Positions 53,538 through 61,506 of a DNA stretch of 62,465 bases are shown piece after piece. Origin of the DNA: Bryobacterales bacterium. Its GTDB lineage: Bacteria > Acidobacteriota > Terriglobia > Bryobacterales > Bryobacteraceae. Position numbers and translations under genes: made by a program. The stretch covers positions 1 through 62,465 of the forward strand of contig PLRS01000076.1 of assembly GCA_003164035.1 (NCBI GenBank), in the 5' to 3' direction. A model generated the notes under the pieces. It did not search any database and was not told the DNA's origin. It saw only the letters and a program-made list of their open reading frames with translations. Position 1 is the stretch's first letter; the number at the start of each line of letters is the position of its first letter.

Positions 53538-54800
53538 ATGGATCGCCGCAGCTTCTTTCAATCGACCGCCGCGACGGCTGCCTTGGCCGCCCTGGCCAAG
53601 CCATTTTCCGCCTACGCCTCCACCCTCAAGGACCGGCCGGCCGGCGAAGTGGCCGCCGATGAGGATTTCTGGGCGGAGGTCCGCAACGAGTTCACTGTCG
53701 ACCGTACCGTCGTCAACTTCAACAATGGATACGCCAGCCCGGCGCCCCGGAGCGTGCAGGAGGCCATGCGGCGTTACCTCGACTACACCAACATGGGCCC
53801 TTACCATACCATGGTGCAGCAGCTCGACAAGCGCATCGAATCGGCGCGGCGCATGCTGGCGGAAGTCGCCGGCTGCGACGCCGAGGAGATCGCCATCACC
53901 CGCAACTCCAGCGAATCTCTCGAAATCGCGCAGCTTGGCATTAGCCTGAAGCCCGGCGACGAAGTGCTCACCACCAACCAGGACTATCCGCGCATGCTCA
54001 CCACTTACGCGCAGCGGGCGCGGCGCGACGGCATCCGGTTGAACGCCATTTCCTTCCCCGTGCCGGTCGAGAGCATGGACGATCTCTACCGGCGCTTCGA
54101 ACAGGCGGTGACGCCGCAAACTAAGCTGATCCATTTCTGTCACATCACCAACCGTACCGGGCAAATTTTTCCGGTGCGCCTGATTTGCGACATGGCGCAC
54201 GCGCGGAACATACCGGTGATCGTCGATGGCGCGCACGCCTTCAACCAGTTCCCCTTCAAGATCTCGGACCTTGACTGCGATTACTACGGAGTCAGTCTGC
54301 ATAAGTGGACGTTTGCGCCGATCGGCACAGGGTTCCTGTACGTGCGCAAATCGCGCATTAAGGAAACCTGGGCGCTGATGGCCTCGGTGCAGGGCAACGA
54401 CGACAACATCCGTAAGTTCGAGGAAATCGGCACCCACCCGGCGGCCAATTACGACGCCATTTGCGAAGCCATCGCCTTCAACCAGAATATCGGCATCGAG
54501 CGCAAAGCCGCGCGCCTGCGCTACCTGACGGCCCGCTGGGCGAACCGGCTGGGGGAACACCGCAAGGTCAAGATTCTGCACAACCCGGCCCCCGGAATGT
54601 CGGCCGGTATCGGCATGTTCGGACTGGTGGGCGCGGACCCGGCCAAGCTGGTGGCGACGCTGCAGAATCAATATGGCATTTACACCGCCCTGATTCCTCA
54701 CGAAGAGTACGTGGGCATCCGCGTGACTCCGAGCGTGTATACCAACCTGGAGGAGGTGGATTACTTCGCGAGCGCGGTGGAAAAGGAACTCAACGGGTAG
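53538..54800 (+). CDS. Tat-exported PLP-dependent aminotransferase class V
   Basis: 420 residues. Twin-arginine signal DRRSFFQSTA at the start. PLP enzyme: ITRNSSESLEIAQLG, D230 in VIVDGAHAF and K256 in GVSLHKWTFAPIGTGF, which holds the cofactor. It resembles cysteine desulfurase/isopenicillin N epimerase-like members with unknown amino substrate. ATG 53538 has AAGGAG upstream; the frame extends further back but is not coding. The stop TAG starts a dispersed repeat. Confidence 0.87.
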   Translation: MDRRSFFQSTAATAALAALAKPFSAYASTLKDRPAGEVAADEDFWAEVRNEFTVDRTVVNFNNGYASPAPRSVQEAMRRYLDYTNMGPYHTMVQQLDKRIESARRMLAEVAGCDAEEIAITRNSSESLEIAQLGISLKPGDEVLTTNQDYPRMLTTYAQRARRDGIRLNAISFPVPVESMDDLYRRFEQAVTPQTKLIHFCHITNRTGQIFPVRLICDMAHARNIPVIVDGAHAFNQFPFKISDLDCDYYGVSLHKWTFAPIGTGFLYVRKSRIKETWALMASVQGNDDNIRKFEEIGTHPAANYDAICEAIAFNQNIGIERKAARLRYLTARWANRLGEHRKVKILHNPAPGMSAGIGMFGLVGADPAKLVATLQNQYGIYTALIPHEEYVGIRVTPSVYTNLEEVDYFASAVEKELNG

Positions 54801-54861
54801 CACAGGCTTTGGCCGGTGTTTGGAATTTCAACATTTTTCACGGGCTAAAGCCTGTGCCACA
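54797..54861. repeat. Dispersed palindromic repeat, GCACAGGC type
   Basis: GTAGCACAGGCTTTGGCC and GGGCTAAAGCCTGTGCCAC form an imperfect inverted repeat about 65 bases long. The stop codon of the aminotransferase gene (54798-54800) is inside its left end. Confidence 0.6.
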
Positions 54862-54941
54862 ATGAGAAGGTACCGATTGCACATTAGGGATTTTTGCGGG
54901 TTTCTGTGAGCCCGCCTGTACTGGGGATGCATCTGTAGACT

Positions 54942-55877
54942 ATGGCCGACTCTTCGGAGTGCCGGGAGCGCGAAATCGCGTCTCCTTCCAGCGCCCACTG
55001 GCGCGACTACCTTGAACTGACCAAGCCGCGCATTACCTGGCTCATTCTGATGAGCACGGCCGTAGGATATTTCTACGGACTGGGCGGCACCTCGGCGGGT
55101 TGGACTTTTCTGAGCCGCCTGAACTGGCTCGGCTTGCTGAATACCATGATGGGGACGGCGCTGATTGCCAGCGGCACGGCGGCGCTCAACCAATGGTTCG
55201 AACGCGAGGCGGACCGCAAGATGCGCCGCACCGCGCAGCGCCCTTTACCCACCGGGCGGCTGGCATCGGGACCGGCATTGCTGTTCGGCATCGCGCTTTC
55301 GGTGGGCGGCTTCGTGGAACTGTGGTGGGGCGTGAACCTGCTGGCCGGGCTGATCGGGGCCTTCACGCTGTTTAGCTACCTGTTTCTGTATACACCGTTG
55401 AAGCAGCGGACATGGTGGTCGACGGCGGTGGGCGCTGTGCCGGGCGCGATGCCGCCGGTGATCGGGTACGCGGCGGCGGGCGGCGCGCTGACGCGCGAGA
55501 GCTGGGTGCTATTCGCGATTTTGTTTCTGTGGCAATTTCCGCATTTCTATTCGATCGCGTGGATGTATAAAGACGACTACGCGCGCGCCGGAATTCGCAT
55601 GTTGCCGGTGGTGGAACCGGATGGCCGCTCGACGGCCCGCCAGATTGTGCTGTTCGGCGCGGCGTTGATACCAGCCAGTTTGCTGCCGGGATTGTTGGGA
55701 ATGGCGGGGCGGTTTTACTTGGCGGGAGCATTGCTGCTCGGGCTGGGGTACCTGTATTCCGGCGTGCGGGTGGCGCTGGAGCGGTCGCTGGTGCGTGCGC
55801 GCGGCGTGCTGATGGCGTCGGTGGTGTATTTGCCGCTGCTCTATGGCCTGATGCTCCTGGATAGGCCGGGGTTGTGA
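54942..55877 (+). CDS. ctaB: Protoheme IX farnesyltransferase
   Basis: 311 residues, UbiA superfamily with nine helices. LTKPRITWLILMSTAVGYFY, NQWFEREADRKMRRTAQRPL carrying the first prenyl-diphosphate-binding aspartates, and YSIAWMYKDDYARAGIRMLP carrying the second. It makes heme O for heme-copper oxidases. It heads a cassette with an ABC exporter, Sco, DUF420 and a copper protein, which fits oxidase maturation. It overlaps the ABC ATPase start as GTGA. Confidence 0.93.
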   Translation: MADSSECREREIASPSSAHWRDYLELTKPRITWLILMSTAVGYFYGLGGTSAGWTFLSRLNWLGLLNTMMGTALIASGTAALNQWFEREADRKMRRTAQRPLPTGRLASGPALLFGIALSVGGFVELWWGVNLLAGLIGAFTLFSYLFLYTPLKQRTWWSTAVGAVPGAMPPVIGYAAAGGALTRESWVLFAILFLWQFPHFYSIAWMYKDDYARAGIRMLPVVEPDGRSTARQIVLFGAALIPASLLPGLLGMAGRFYLAGALLLGLGYLYSGVRVALERSLVRARGVLMASVVYLPLLYGLMLLDRPGL

Positions 55878-56782
55878 TCGAAGTCGAGAACCTGACGCAT
55901 CGCTATGGCGAGAGGTTGGCGCTTCGGAATGTCAGTTTCGAAGTGAAAGCGGGCGAGATATTCGGCCTGCTGGGACCGAATGGCGGGGGCAAGTCGACGC
56001 TGTTCCGAATCCTGTCCACCATGATGGTCCCCACCGAGGGCAAGATCACGCTGGCGGGATACGACGTGGTCCGCGAGGCCGCCGCGGTGCGGCGCCAGGT
56101 GGGAGTGGTGTTTCAAACCCAGAGTCTGGACAAAGCGCTCACGGTGGAAGAGAATTTGCGCGCGCAGGGGCACTTACACGGCTTGAGCGGCGCGGTTCTG
56201 CGCGAGCGCATGGGAGCGGCGATGGAGCGGCTGGGGCTGCTGGACCGGCGCAAGGACCTGGTGGAGACGCTCTCCGGCGGGTTGAAGCGGCGCGTCGAAA
56301 TCGCCAAGGCGCTGCTGCATCGGCCGCGGGTGTTGCTGATGGACGAAGCCTCGACCGGCCTCGACCCGGCGGCGCGCCTGGATGTTTCGCGCCACGTCGA
56401 ACTGCTGCGCGAGCAGGACGGGGTGACGATTCTGCTGACCACGCACATTCTGGAGGAAGCCGGCCGCTGCGACCGGCTGGTGCTGCTGCACGAAGGGCGC
56501 ATGGTGGCCGAAGGCAGCCCGAAACAACTGCGGGAGCGCATCGGCGGCGACGTGGTGGTGCTGGAGGCTGCCGACTCTCCAGCTTTGGCCGCGGGCATAC
56601 AGGAGAAATTCGGCCTGGCGGCCCACGCCCAAAATGGAGCGGTGCGCGTCGAGATCCCCAACGGCCACCGTTTCATCGCCGAAGTGGTGGAAGCCTTTCC
56701 GGGCGCGATTGAATCGGTGGGGCTGCACAAGCCCACGCTGGAAGACGTGTTCGTGAAGGAGACGGGAGCTTCCATTGAATAG
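55874..56782 (+). CDS. ABC transporter ATP-binding protein
   Basis: 302 residues. Walker A GPNGGGKSTLF, Q-loop VVFQTQSLDKALTV, signature LSGGLKRRVEIAKALLH, Walker B RVLLMDEASTGLDPAARLD, H-loop TTHILEEA. The C-terminal 90 residues form an additional domain as in DrrA/CcmA-like ATPases. It pairs with the permease gene that overlaps by 8 bases. In this context it probably exports something during cytochrome oxidase assembly; substrate unknown. Confidence 0.92.
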   Translation: MIEVENLTHRYGERLALRNVSFEVKAGEIFGLLGPNGGGKSTLFRILSTMMVPTEGKITLAGYDVVREAAAVRRQVGVVFQTQSLDKALTVEENLRAQGHLHGLSGAVLRERMGAAMERLGLLDRRKDLVETLSGGLKRRVEIAKALLHRPRVLLMDEASTGLDPAARLDVSRHVELLREQDGVTILLTTHILEEAGRCDRLVLLHEGRMVAEGSPKQLRERIGGDVVVLEAADSPALAAGIQEKFGLAAHAQNGAVRVEIPNGHRFIAEVVEAFPGAIESVGLHKPTLEDVFVKETGASIE

Positions 56783-57515
56783 CTTCTTCCTGCCGGCGGC
56801 AACGCTGTGGCAGCGCGAGCTGGTGCGGTTCTGGCGGCAAAAGAGCCGGGTGATGGGGGTGGTGGCGTCGCCGCTGGTCTTCTGGCTGCTGATCGGTTCG
56901 GGCTCGGGAGACCTGGGGCGATTTTATGCCGGCGCGCTGGTGCTGACGGTGATGTTCTCGGCCATTTTTTCCACCATCAGCATTATCGAAGACCGCCGCG
57001 AGGGGTTCCTGCTTTCCATGCTGGTTTCACCGGCGCCGCGCACGGCCATGGTGCTGGGCAAAATTCTGGGATCGGCCACGCTGGCCTGGATCCAGGGGTT
57101 GCTCTTCCTGTGTTTCGCTCCGCTGGCGGGAGTTAGAATCGACTTGTTGCAACTAATCCCAGTGGCGGCCGGCATCTTTCTGATTGCGTTCACGCTGACC
57201 GGGCTGGGCTTTGTGATTGCCTGGAGGATGGAATCGACGGCGGGGTTCCACGCGATTATGAACCTGCTGCTGCTGCCCATGTGGCTGGTATCGGGAGCGA
57301 TGTTTCCCATGGCGACCGCGCACGGATGGGTGCGGGCGATCATGTGGGCGAACCCGCTGACCTATTCCGTCGCGCTGCTCAACCACATTCTGGGCCTGCC
57401 CAACGCGACGCCCGGAGGGTTGGCGAGCCTGGTGGTGACGGCGGCGATCGGCCTGGCTCTGCTGGCGGCGTCCGGCGCGATGGCCGCGCAGAAGAGCACG
57501 CATTCGGCGGCATGA
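56775..57515 (+). CDS. ABC-2 type transporter permease
   Basis: 246 residues, six transmembrane helices. WQRELVRFWRQKSRVMGVVA, FSTISIIEDRREGFLLSMLV with the SPAPR motif, and NLLLLPMWLVSGAMFPM. It is the ABC-2 membrane partner of the ATPase just upstream. TTG start at 56775. A family B repeat lies 25 bases after its stop. Confidence 0.88.
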   Translation: MNSFFLPAATLWQRELVRFWRQKSRVMGVVASPLVFWLLIGSGSGDLGRFYAGALVLTVMFSAIFSTISIIEDRREGFLLSMLVSPAPRTAMVLGKILGSATLAWIQGLLFLCFAPLAGVRIDLLQLIPVAAGIFLIAFTLTGLGFVIAWRMESTAGFHAIMNLLLLPMWLVSGAMFPMATAHGWVRAIMWANPLTYSVALLNHILGLPNATPGGLASLVVTAAIGLALLAASGAMAAQKSTHSAA

Positions 57516-57540
57516 GAGCGGTGGGTTCCAATTCCGGCGA

Positions 57541-57614
57541 CCGCTCCCTTACGGTCGCGGCTCGGACTCGCGGCTCGAATGCCCTGAGACCGAGCCGCGA
57601 CCGTAAGGGAGCGG
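57541..57614. repeat. Dispersed repeat family B next to the sco start
   Basis: Arms at 57541-57565 and 57590-57614 are perfect 25-base reverse complements with a 24-base loop. The right arm ends in AAGGGAGCGG, which places a Shine-Dalgarno-like AAGGGAG 10 bases before the ATG at 57620. Confidence 0.75.
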
Positions 57615-57619
57615 TTGTC

Positions 57620-58150
57620 ATGGCACTGGCGTGTCTATTACTGACCGGCTGTGATCGCGGCGCGCCTCTTCCGGTGCTGGGGGCGGTGCCGCACTTCGCG
57701 CTGACGGATCAGACCGGCGCGGCCTTCGACAGCGCCCGCCTTAACGGCCGCATCTGGGTGGCCGATTTCATGTACACCACCTGCCCCGGCCCTTGCCCGA
57801 TGATGAGCCACCACATGCGCCAGATTGCCGGGGCGAGCGATGTGCTGCTGGTCTCCTTCACCGTGGACCCGGAGACCGATACACCCGCCGTGCTGGCGGC
57901 TTATGCCAAACACTACCCCGTCCCGCCCGGCCGCTGGTGGTTCCTGACCGGCGCGCGCGCCGAACTTAACGATCTGGGCCTGAACGCCTTCCACCTGAAC
58001 ACGGTGGATGGCAGCCTGGAACACAGCACCCGGTTTGTGCTGGTGGACGGGCGGATGCGCATCCGGGCCTATTACCAGACGCTCGAAGATCAATTCCGCC
58101 CGCAACTGTTGGCCGATATCCGTAAGCTGGAGCGAGAGAGCAATGATTGA
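57620..58150 (+). CDS. SCO1/SenC copper chaperone lipoprotein
   Basis: 176 residues. The lipobox is LLTGC with C11. The thioredoxin-like copper motif is C55-x3-C59 (TTCPGPCPMM) with H135 in SLEHSTRFVL. It delivers copper to the CuA site of cytochrome oxidase. ATG 57620 is the first start in this frame after the family B repeat; the repeat supplies the ribosome site. It overlaps the DUF420 gene by 8 bases. Confidence 0.92.
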   Translation: MALACLLLTGCDRGAPLPVLGAVPHFALTDQTGAAFDSARLNGRIWVADFMYTTCPGPCPMMSHHMRQIAGASDVLLVSFTVDPETDTPAVLAAYAKHYPVPPGRWWFLTGARAELNDLGLNAFHLNTVDGSLEHSTRFVLVDGRMRIRAYYQTLEDQFRPQLLADIRKLERESND

Positions 58151-58553
58151 AAATCTGCCGACCGTGAATGCCGTGCTCAATGCCCTGGCCGCCATCCTGC
58201 TGGTCTGGGGCTATACGCTGATCCGCCGCAAGCGGATCGCCGCGCACCGCAAGGTGATGCTGACGGCCTTCGCGGTGTCGTGCGTGTTCCTGGTTTGCTA
58301 CCTGGTGTACCACTTCAACGCTGGCATCGTGCGGTTTCAGAAGCCGGGCTGGATTCGCGGCGTTTACCTGGCGATTCTGGGCACGCATACCGTGCTGGCG
58401 GCGGCGACGCCGGTGCTGGCCATTATCACCCTGAGCCGCGGCTTGCGGGCTCGCTACGACCAGCATCGCCGGATCGCCCGCTGGACGCTGCCGATCTGGA
58501 TGTACGTCAGCGTGACCGGCGTGGTGGTATACCTGATGCTGTACCATTTGTAA
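58143..58553 (+). CDS. DUF420 membrane protein
   Basis: 136 residues with four transmembrane helices. TVNAVLNALAAILLVWGYTL, AHRKVMLTAFAVSCVFLVCY, and RWTLPIWMYVSVTGVVVYLM are the DUF420 pattern. DUF420 genes lie beside cytochrome oxidase and Sco genes in many bacteria, where a histidine-rich membrane protein is thought to help in oxidase assembly. Start ATG 58143 overlaps the sco stop. Three bases separate it from the next gene. Confidence 0.87.
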   Translation: MIENLPTVNAVLNALAAILLVWGYTLIRRKRIAAHRKVMLTAFAVSCVFLVCYLVYHFNAGIVRFQKPGWIRGVYLAILGTHTVLAAATPVLAIITLSRGLRARYDQHRRIARWTLPIWMYVSVTGVVVYLMLYHL

Positions 58554-58556
58554 GAG

Positions 58557-58871
58557 ATGACGCGACGAACGGTTTTCCTGATTCTGGCACTTCTAATGGC
58601 GCTGGCCGGCTGCGGCTCGAAGACGGCGGAGAAGCGCTACCCCATGGAAGGCGACGTGGTGGCGCTGGACCCGTCGTCGAAGACGGCAACGATCAAGGCG
58701 GGTAAGATCGGCGACTGGATGGAAGCCATGACGATGGAATATCCGGTCAAGCCCGACACCGAATTCGCCAAGCTGAAAATGGGCGCGCACATCAAGGCCA
58801 CGGTGGTGGTGGAAGACGTGAAATACTACGTGACCGGAATTGAGGTTGCCGCGGCGCCCGCGGGGAAATGA
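58557..58871 (+). CDS. CusF-like copper-binding lipoprotein
   Basis: 104 residues. The lipobox is LAGC with C19. The small beta-barrel carries W54, M55, M58 and M60 (DWMEAMTMEYPV), the CusF-type copper(I) site (tryptophan plus methionines). It would hold copper in the periplasm for Sco or detoxify it. It ends the oxidase assembly cassette; its stop overlaps the next gene as ATGA. Confidence 0.83.
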   Translation: MTRRTVFLILALLMALAGCGSKTAEKRYPMEGDVVALDPSSKTATIKAGKIGDWMEAMTMEYPVKPDTEFAKLKMGAHIKATVVVEDVKYYVTGIEVAAAPAGK

Positions 58872-59791
58872 CCACCTTCGAGCCGCTCGTCCGCAACCCA
58901 CACCTGCAGACGATCGCGGCGCACTACTGGAGACGCCGCGGCCGCACGGCTCAATCCGAGCGGCGCCTTTATCGAACCGAACCAGCCGTGCAAGTTCTGG
59001 TGGAGACGGACCGGCCCGATGGCCCTCCGCGCGGACACGTGGTGTTGCTCCACGGCCTGGAAGGCTCCGGCCAATCAGGCTACATGCTGGGCCTGGCGGC
59101 GGCCGCGCGCGAGGCCGGCTTTGTCGCCCATCGTTTCAACTTCCGCACCTGCGGCGGCACCGAGCATCTCTGCGATACGCTCTACCACGCCGGGCTGACC
59201 AGCGATTTGCGCTACCTGCTGGAACAGCTTGGGGTGCCGGCCTTTCTGGTGGGGTTTTCGCTGGGGGGCAACGTGGCGATGAAACTTGCCGGGGAACTGG
59301 GCGAGGACGGGCCGCGATGGATTCGCGGGGTGGCCTCGATCTCCGGGCCGCTCGACCTGCTGGCATGCGCGCGCCGCATTGGCGAGCCCGACAACCGCGT
59401 CTACGAGCAGCGATTCGTGAAGAAGATGCGCGCGCGGCTCGTGGCCACTGGCCGCTATCCGCGGAGCCAGTTCGCCGACCTTCGCACGCTCCATGCGCTC
59501 GACGACCGGATCACCGCGCCCTCGTTCGGTTTCGGTACGGCGGACCGCTACTACCGGACTCAGTCCGCGCTCGGGTTCCTGGACCGGGTGCGCGTGCCGG
59601 TGCTGCTGATTCAAGCCAAGGACGACACCTTCGTTCCGTTCGAGACGTTCGAGAGCACCGAAGTGCGAAACAACCCGCGGATCGAGTTGCTGGCCCCGAG
59701 CCACGGGGGACACCTGGGATTTCTGGGAAGGCTGCCGCACCGGTTTTGGGCGGAAGATGCGGCGGTGGAGTGGATGGCGGCAGCCACATAG
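58868..59791 (+). CDS. YheT-like alpha/beta hydrolase
   Basis: 307 residues. FEPLVRNPHLQTIAAHYWRR is the YheT N-terminus. LLHGLEGSGQSGYMLG is the oxyanion region. The nucleophile serine is in LVGFSLGGNVAMKLAG. The acid is in LLIQAKDDTFVPF, and the histidine in SHGGHLGFLG. Bacterial esterase of uncertain physiological substrate. It overlaps the CusF-like gene. Confidence 0.9.
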   Translation: MTTFEPLVRNPHLQTIAAHYWRRRGRTAQSERRLYRTEPAVQVLVETDRPDGPPRGHVVLLHGLEGSGQSGYMLGLAAAAREAGFVAHRFNFRTCGGTEHLCDTLYHAGLTSDLRYLLEQLGVPAFLVGFSLGGNVAMKLAGELGEDGPRWIRGVASISGPLDLLACARRIGEPDNRVYEQRFVKKMRARLVATGRYPRSQFADLRTLHALDDRITAPSFGFGTADRYYRTQSALGFLDRVRVPVLLIQAKDDTFVPFETFESTEVRNNPRIELLAPSHGGHLGFLGRLPHRFWAEDAAVEWMAAAT

Positions 59792-60004
59792 GCGGAATTC
59801 CTTTGCGAACTCGCCGAGCTGGCATCCGGTAGAAGTCGGTGAGCGCCGGCTGGGGAGCACAGCTTCAAATTTCGTGGACTGGACTTCCGGCTCGCGCGTC
59901 GGCCACTTTTCCGATTCTTTCAGCCGAAGCGGCCTTTCCCGGATGCGAAAGAGTCGCGCGGCGGTGCTGGGCGTTATCCTGGTTAGGTATTTGAGGCGGC
60001 TCAA

Positions 60005-60214
60005 GTGCTCAATCTCCGGCGCTCCTGGCGCTTACGCTTATATCTCTTGATGTTGACGGTGTTCTTACTGGTTGCCGGGGTAGTGAAAGTTCTGGCGGGT
60101 GTCTCGTTTGGCATCGCAATAATCGCGGCAACTGGTGGCCTCTTTGCTAACGGCCTGCTTAGTTACCTCGGTGAGCGGTGCTCGGAGCGAAAGAAACCGA
60201 ATCCTAAAGCCTGA
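60005..60214 (+). CDS. Small membrane protein (69 aa), uncertain
   Basis: 69 residues with a basic N-terminus (MLNLRRSWRLRLYLLMLTVF) and two hydrophobic helices, about 10-30 and 32-53. The tail is basic (GERCSERKKPNPKA). GTG 60005 has only a weak upstream site. No family recognised. It ends 16 bases before the convergent end of the XRE antitoxin gene. Confidence 0.4.
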   Translation: MLNLRRSWRLRLYLLMLTVFLLVAGVVKVLAGVSFGIAIIAATGGLFANGLLSYLGERCSERKKPNPKA

Positions 60215-60230
60215 GGGGCTCCCTGTCCTT

Positions 60231-60560
60231 TCAGGACGCCAGCGCCTCCAGGACTGCCTGACGTTTCTTCGCAATGACGGCCAGGTATGCCCGGGTCGTC
60301 GCGTCGGGTTTTCGGCGGCCTTGCTCCCATTCTTGTAAGGTCCGCGGATTGATGCAAAATGCGCGGGCAAACTCCGCTTGCGACATTCCCGCCTTGGTCC
60401 GAATCCGCTTTACATCGACCTCGCCGGGCAGCACGATGCGCCGTGTGGGCAGTCTCGCCTCACCCTTCACGTGCGCCAGAATCTCTTTCGCGCTTTGCTC
60501 CAGCGCCAAGCCGAGCCTGGTTCGTCCGGTGTGTGCCCTTTTGGAATTGCGTACGCTCAT
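60231..60560 (-). CDS. XRE-family antitoxin (NadS/HigA-like)
   Basis: 109 residues. The helix-turn-helix in the C-terminal half is VKRIRTKAGMSQAEFARAFC, INPRTLQEWEQGRRKPDATT. The N-terminal part (LGLALEQSAKEILAHVKGEA) is typical of type II antitoxins encoded after a RelE toxin. It overlaps the toxin gene by 4 bases. It likely binds the palindrome at 60912-60934 to repress the operon. Confidence 0.87.
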   Translation of the reverse strand: MSVRNSKRAHTGRTRLGLALEQSAKEILAHVKGEARLPTRRIVLPGEVDVKRIRTKAGMSQAEFARAFCINPRTLQEWEQGRRKPDATTRAYLAVIAKKRQAVLEALAS

Positions 60561-60904
60561 GATTGTCGCCCTCCCTTCGACTCTTTCTTGATCTGGGCCG
60601 CAAGCTTCGCGAGCACGTTCCGATCGGCTGCCGAGAGCGTGTCTTTTCGCGATTTCGCGTAAATTGCGGCCATGTAGATCCGTCCCGGCTCCGCCAGGAA
60701 GAAATAGACCACGCGAAGGCCCCCACTCTTCCCGCTGCCTTGGCGAGCCCAGCGGGCTTTGCGAAAACCGCCCGTGCCCCGTATCACCGGATGGTACTCT
60801 GGCGCGCAGGCAATGAAGAACTCCATAGCCAGCCGCTCTTCCTCGTTCAGCAGTGCCGAAGCCTGAGACTCGTACCCCGACAAGCTCACGATTTCGGCGA
60901 TCAC
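60557..60904 (-). CDS. RelE/HigB-like toxin
   Basis: 115 residues. NEEERLAMEFFIACAPEYHP, GTGGFRKARWARQGSGKSGG, LRVVYFFLAEPGRIYMAAIY and KSRKDTLSAADRNVLAKLAA are the HigB-2/NadS-associated RelE group. The start is GTG 60904 and the -10 lies directly upstream. Its antitoxin follows, so the toxin-first order matches this group. Confidence 0.87.
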   Translation of the reverse strand: MIAEIVSLSGYESQASALLNEEERLAMEFFIACAPEYHPVIRGTGGFRKARWARQGSGKSGGLRVVYFFLAEPGRIYMAAIYAKSRKDTLSAADRNVLAKLAAQIKKESKGGRQS

Positions 60905-60911
60905 GGACTTA

Positions 60912-60934
60912 ATTATACGTCAGCGCCGTATAAT
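60912..60934 (-). promoter_or_regulatory. Palindromic operator overlapping the -10 box of the RelE/XRE operon
   Basis: ATTATACG (60912-60919) and CGTATAAT (60927-60934) are exact reverse complements with a 7-base spacer. On the minus strand the downstream half includes TATAAT (60912-60917), whose end is 8 bases from the GTG start. Binding by the XRE antitoxin would directly block this promoter. Confidence 0.55.
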
Positions 60935-61016
60935 CGGCAAGGAGCGCTCAAGGAAAACCCGTGACAGGCTACGTGTTTTCGCGTTTCCGCGTCGCCTGTT
61001 TTCCCGGTGGCGAATT

Positions 61017-61244
61017 CTACTCGCCAGTTTCAAAATGCGCCCGCGGCAACTCGGACTGTCGTACGATGCTCAAGAGCGTGCCCCGTTTGACCGGATCATG
61101 AAGAGGGACAGGTATCGTAATGGTTGTGTCTTCGGTCCGCTTTTGCATAACCCGATGGCTCCCGCAGTGGCGCACCGCGACGAATCCGTTCCGTTCGAGT
61201 ATCCGGCAAACGTCGTCCCCCAAAAGGACGCGGAGCTTACCCAA
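61017..61244 (-). CDS. hicA: HicA-type mRNA interferase toxin
   Basis: 75 residues, MGKLRVLLGDDVCRILERNG FVAVRH-type start, then GSHRVMQKR with the catalytic histidine, TTITIPVPLHDPVKRGTLLS and IVRQSELP. The double-stranded RNA-binding-like fold of HicA is complete. TTG 61244 overlaps the hicB stop. The antitoxin upstream has lost its N-terminal half. Confidence 0.83.
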   Translation of the reverse strand: MGKLRVLLGDDVCRILERNGFVAVRHCGSHRVMQKRTEDTTITIPVPLHDPVKRGTLLSIVRQSELPRAHFETGE

Positions 61245-61398
61245 CAGGAACCTCGACCTGGGTAATAAAGACTTCGTTGCGGAAGCGGCGGGCGATCTCG
61301 GAGGGATCCGCGGTTTCGAGGAACAGGGAAAGTGCCTCCACTAGATTCGCCTTAGCCTCTTCGATTGATCCGAGTCTACAACAGTTGGCTTGGGCGAG
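61237..61398 (-). pseudogene. hicB antitoxin remnant, N-terminus replaced by a repeat
   Basis: Reading the minus strand into the hicA start gives SIEEAKANLVEALSLFLETA, then DPSEIARRFRNEVFITQVEV and PVG, ending at a TAA (61237-61239). This is the C-terminal half of HicB antitoxins that sit before hicA. The preceding codons (LAQANCCRLG) are already degenerate, and from 61399 the sequence is a family A repeat. No start codon with a ribosome site remains. Confidence 0.7.
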
Positions 61399-61447
61399 TT
61401 GGTAGGCCTGAGTCGGCCCAGACAGGCCAGGAGGCCTGTCCTACCAA
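61399..61447. repeat. Dispersed palindromic repeat family A, short copy
   Basis: TTGGTAGG at 61399-61406 pairs with CCTACCAA at 61440-61447; GACAGGCCAGGAGGCCTGTC is the shared core. It is inserted at the broken 5' end of hicB. Confidence 0.65.
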
Positions 61448-61452
61448 AGCAA

Positions 61453-61483
61453 ACGCCGCGGACGGCTTGGCGGCCCGCGGCGT
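61453..61483 (-). terminator. Candidate terminator after rplQ
   Basis: ACGCCGCGG (61453-61461) and CCGCGGCGT (61475-61483) form a perfect 9-bp GC-rich stem with a 13-base loop. On the minus strand, TTTGCTTTGG follows. It lies 24 bases beyond the rplQ stop. Confidence 0.5.
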
Positions 61484-61506
61484 CGGCGATTCGGTTTTGT
61501 CGGACT

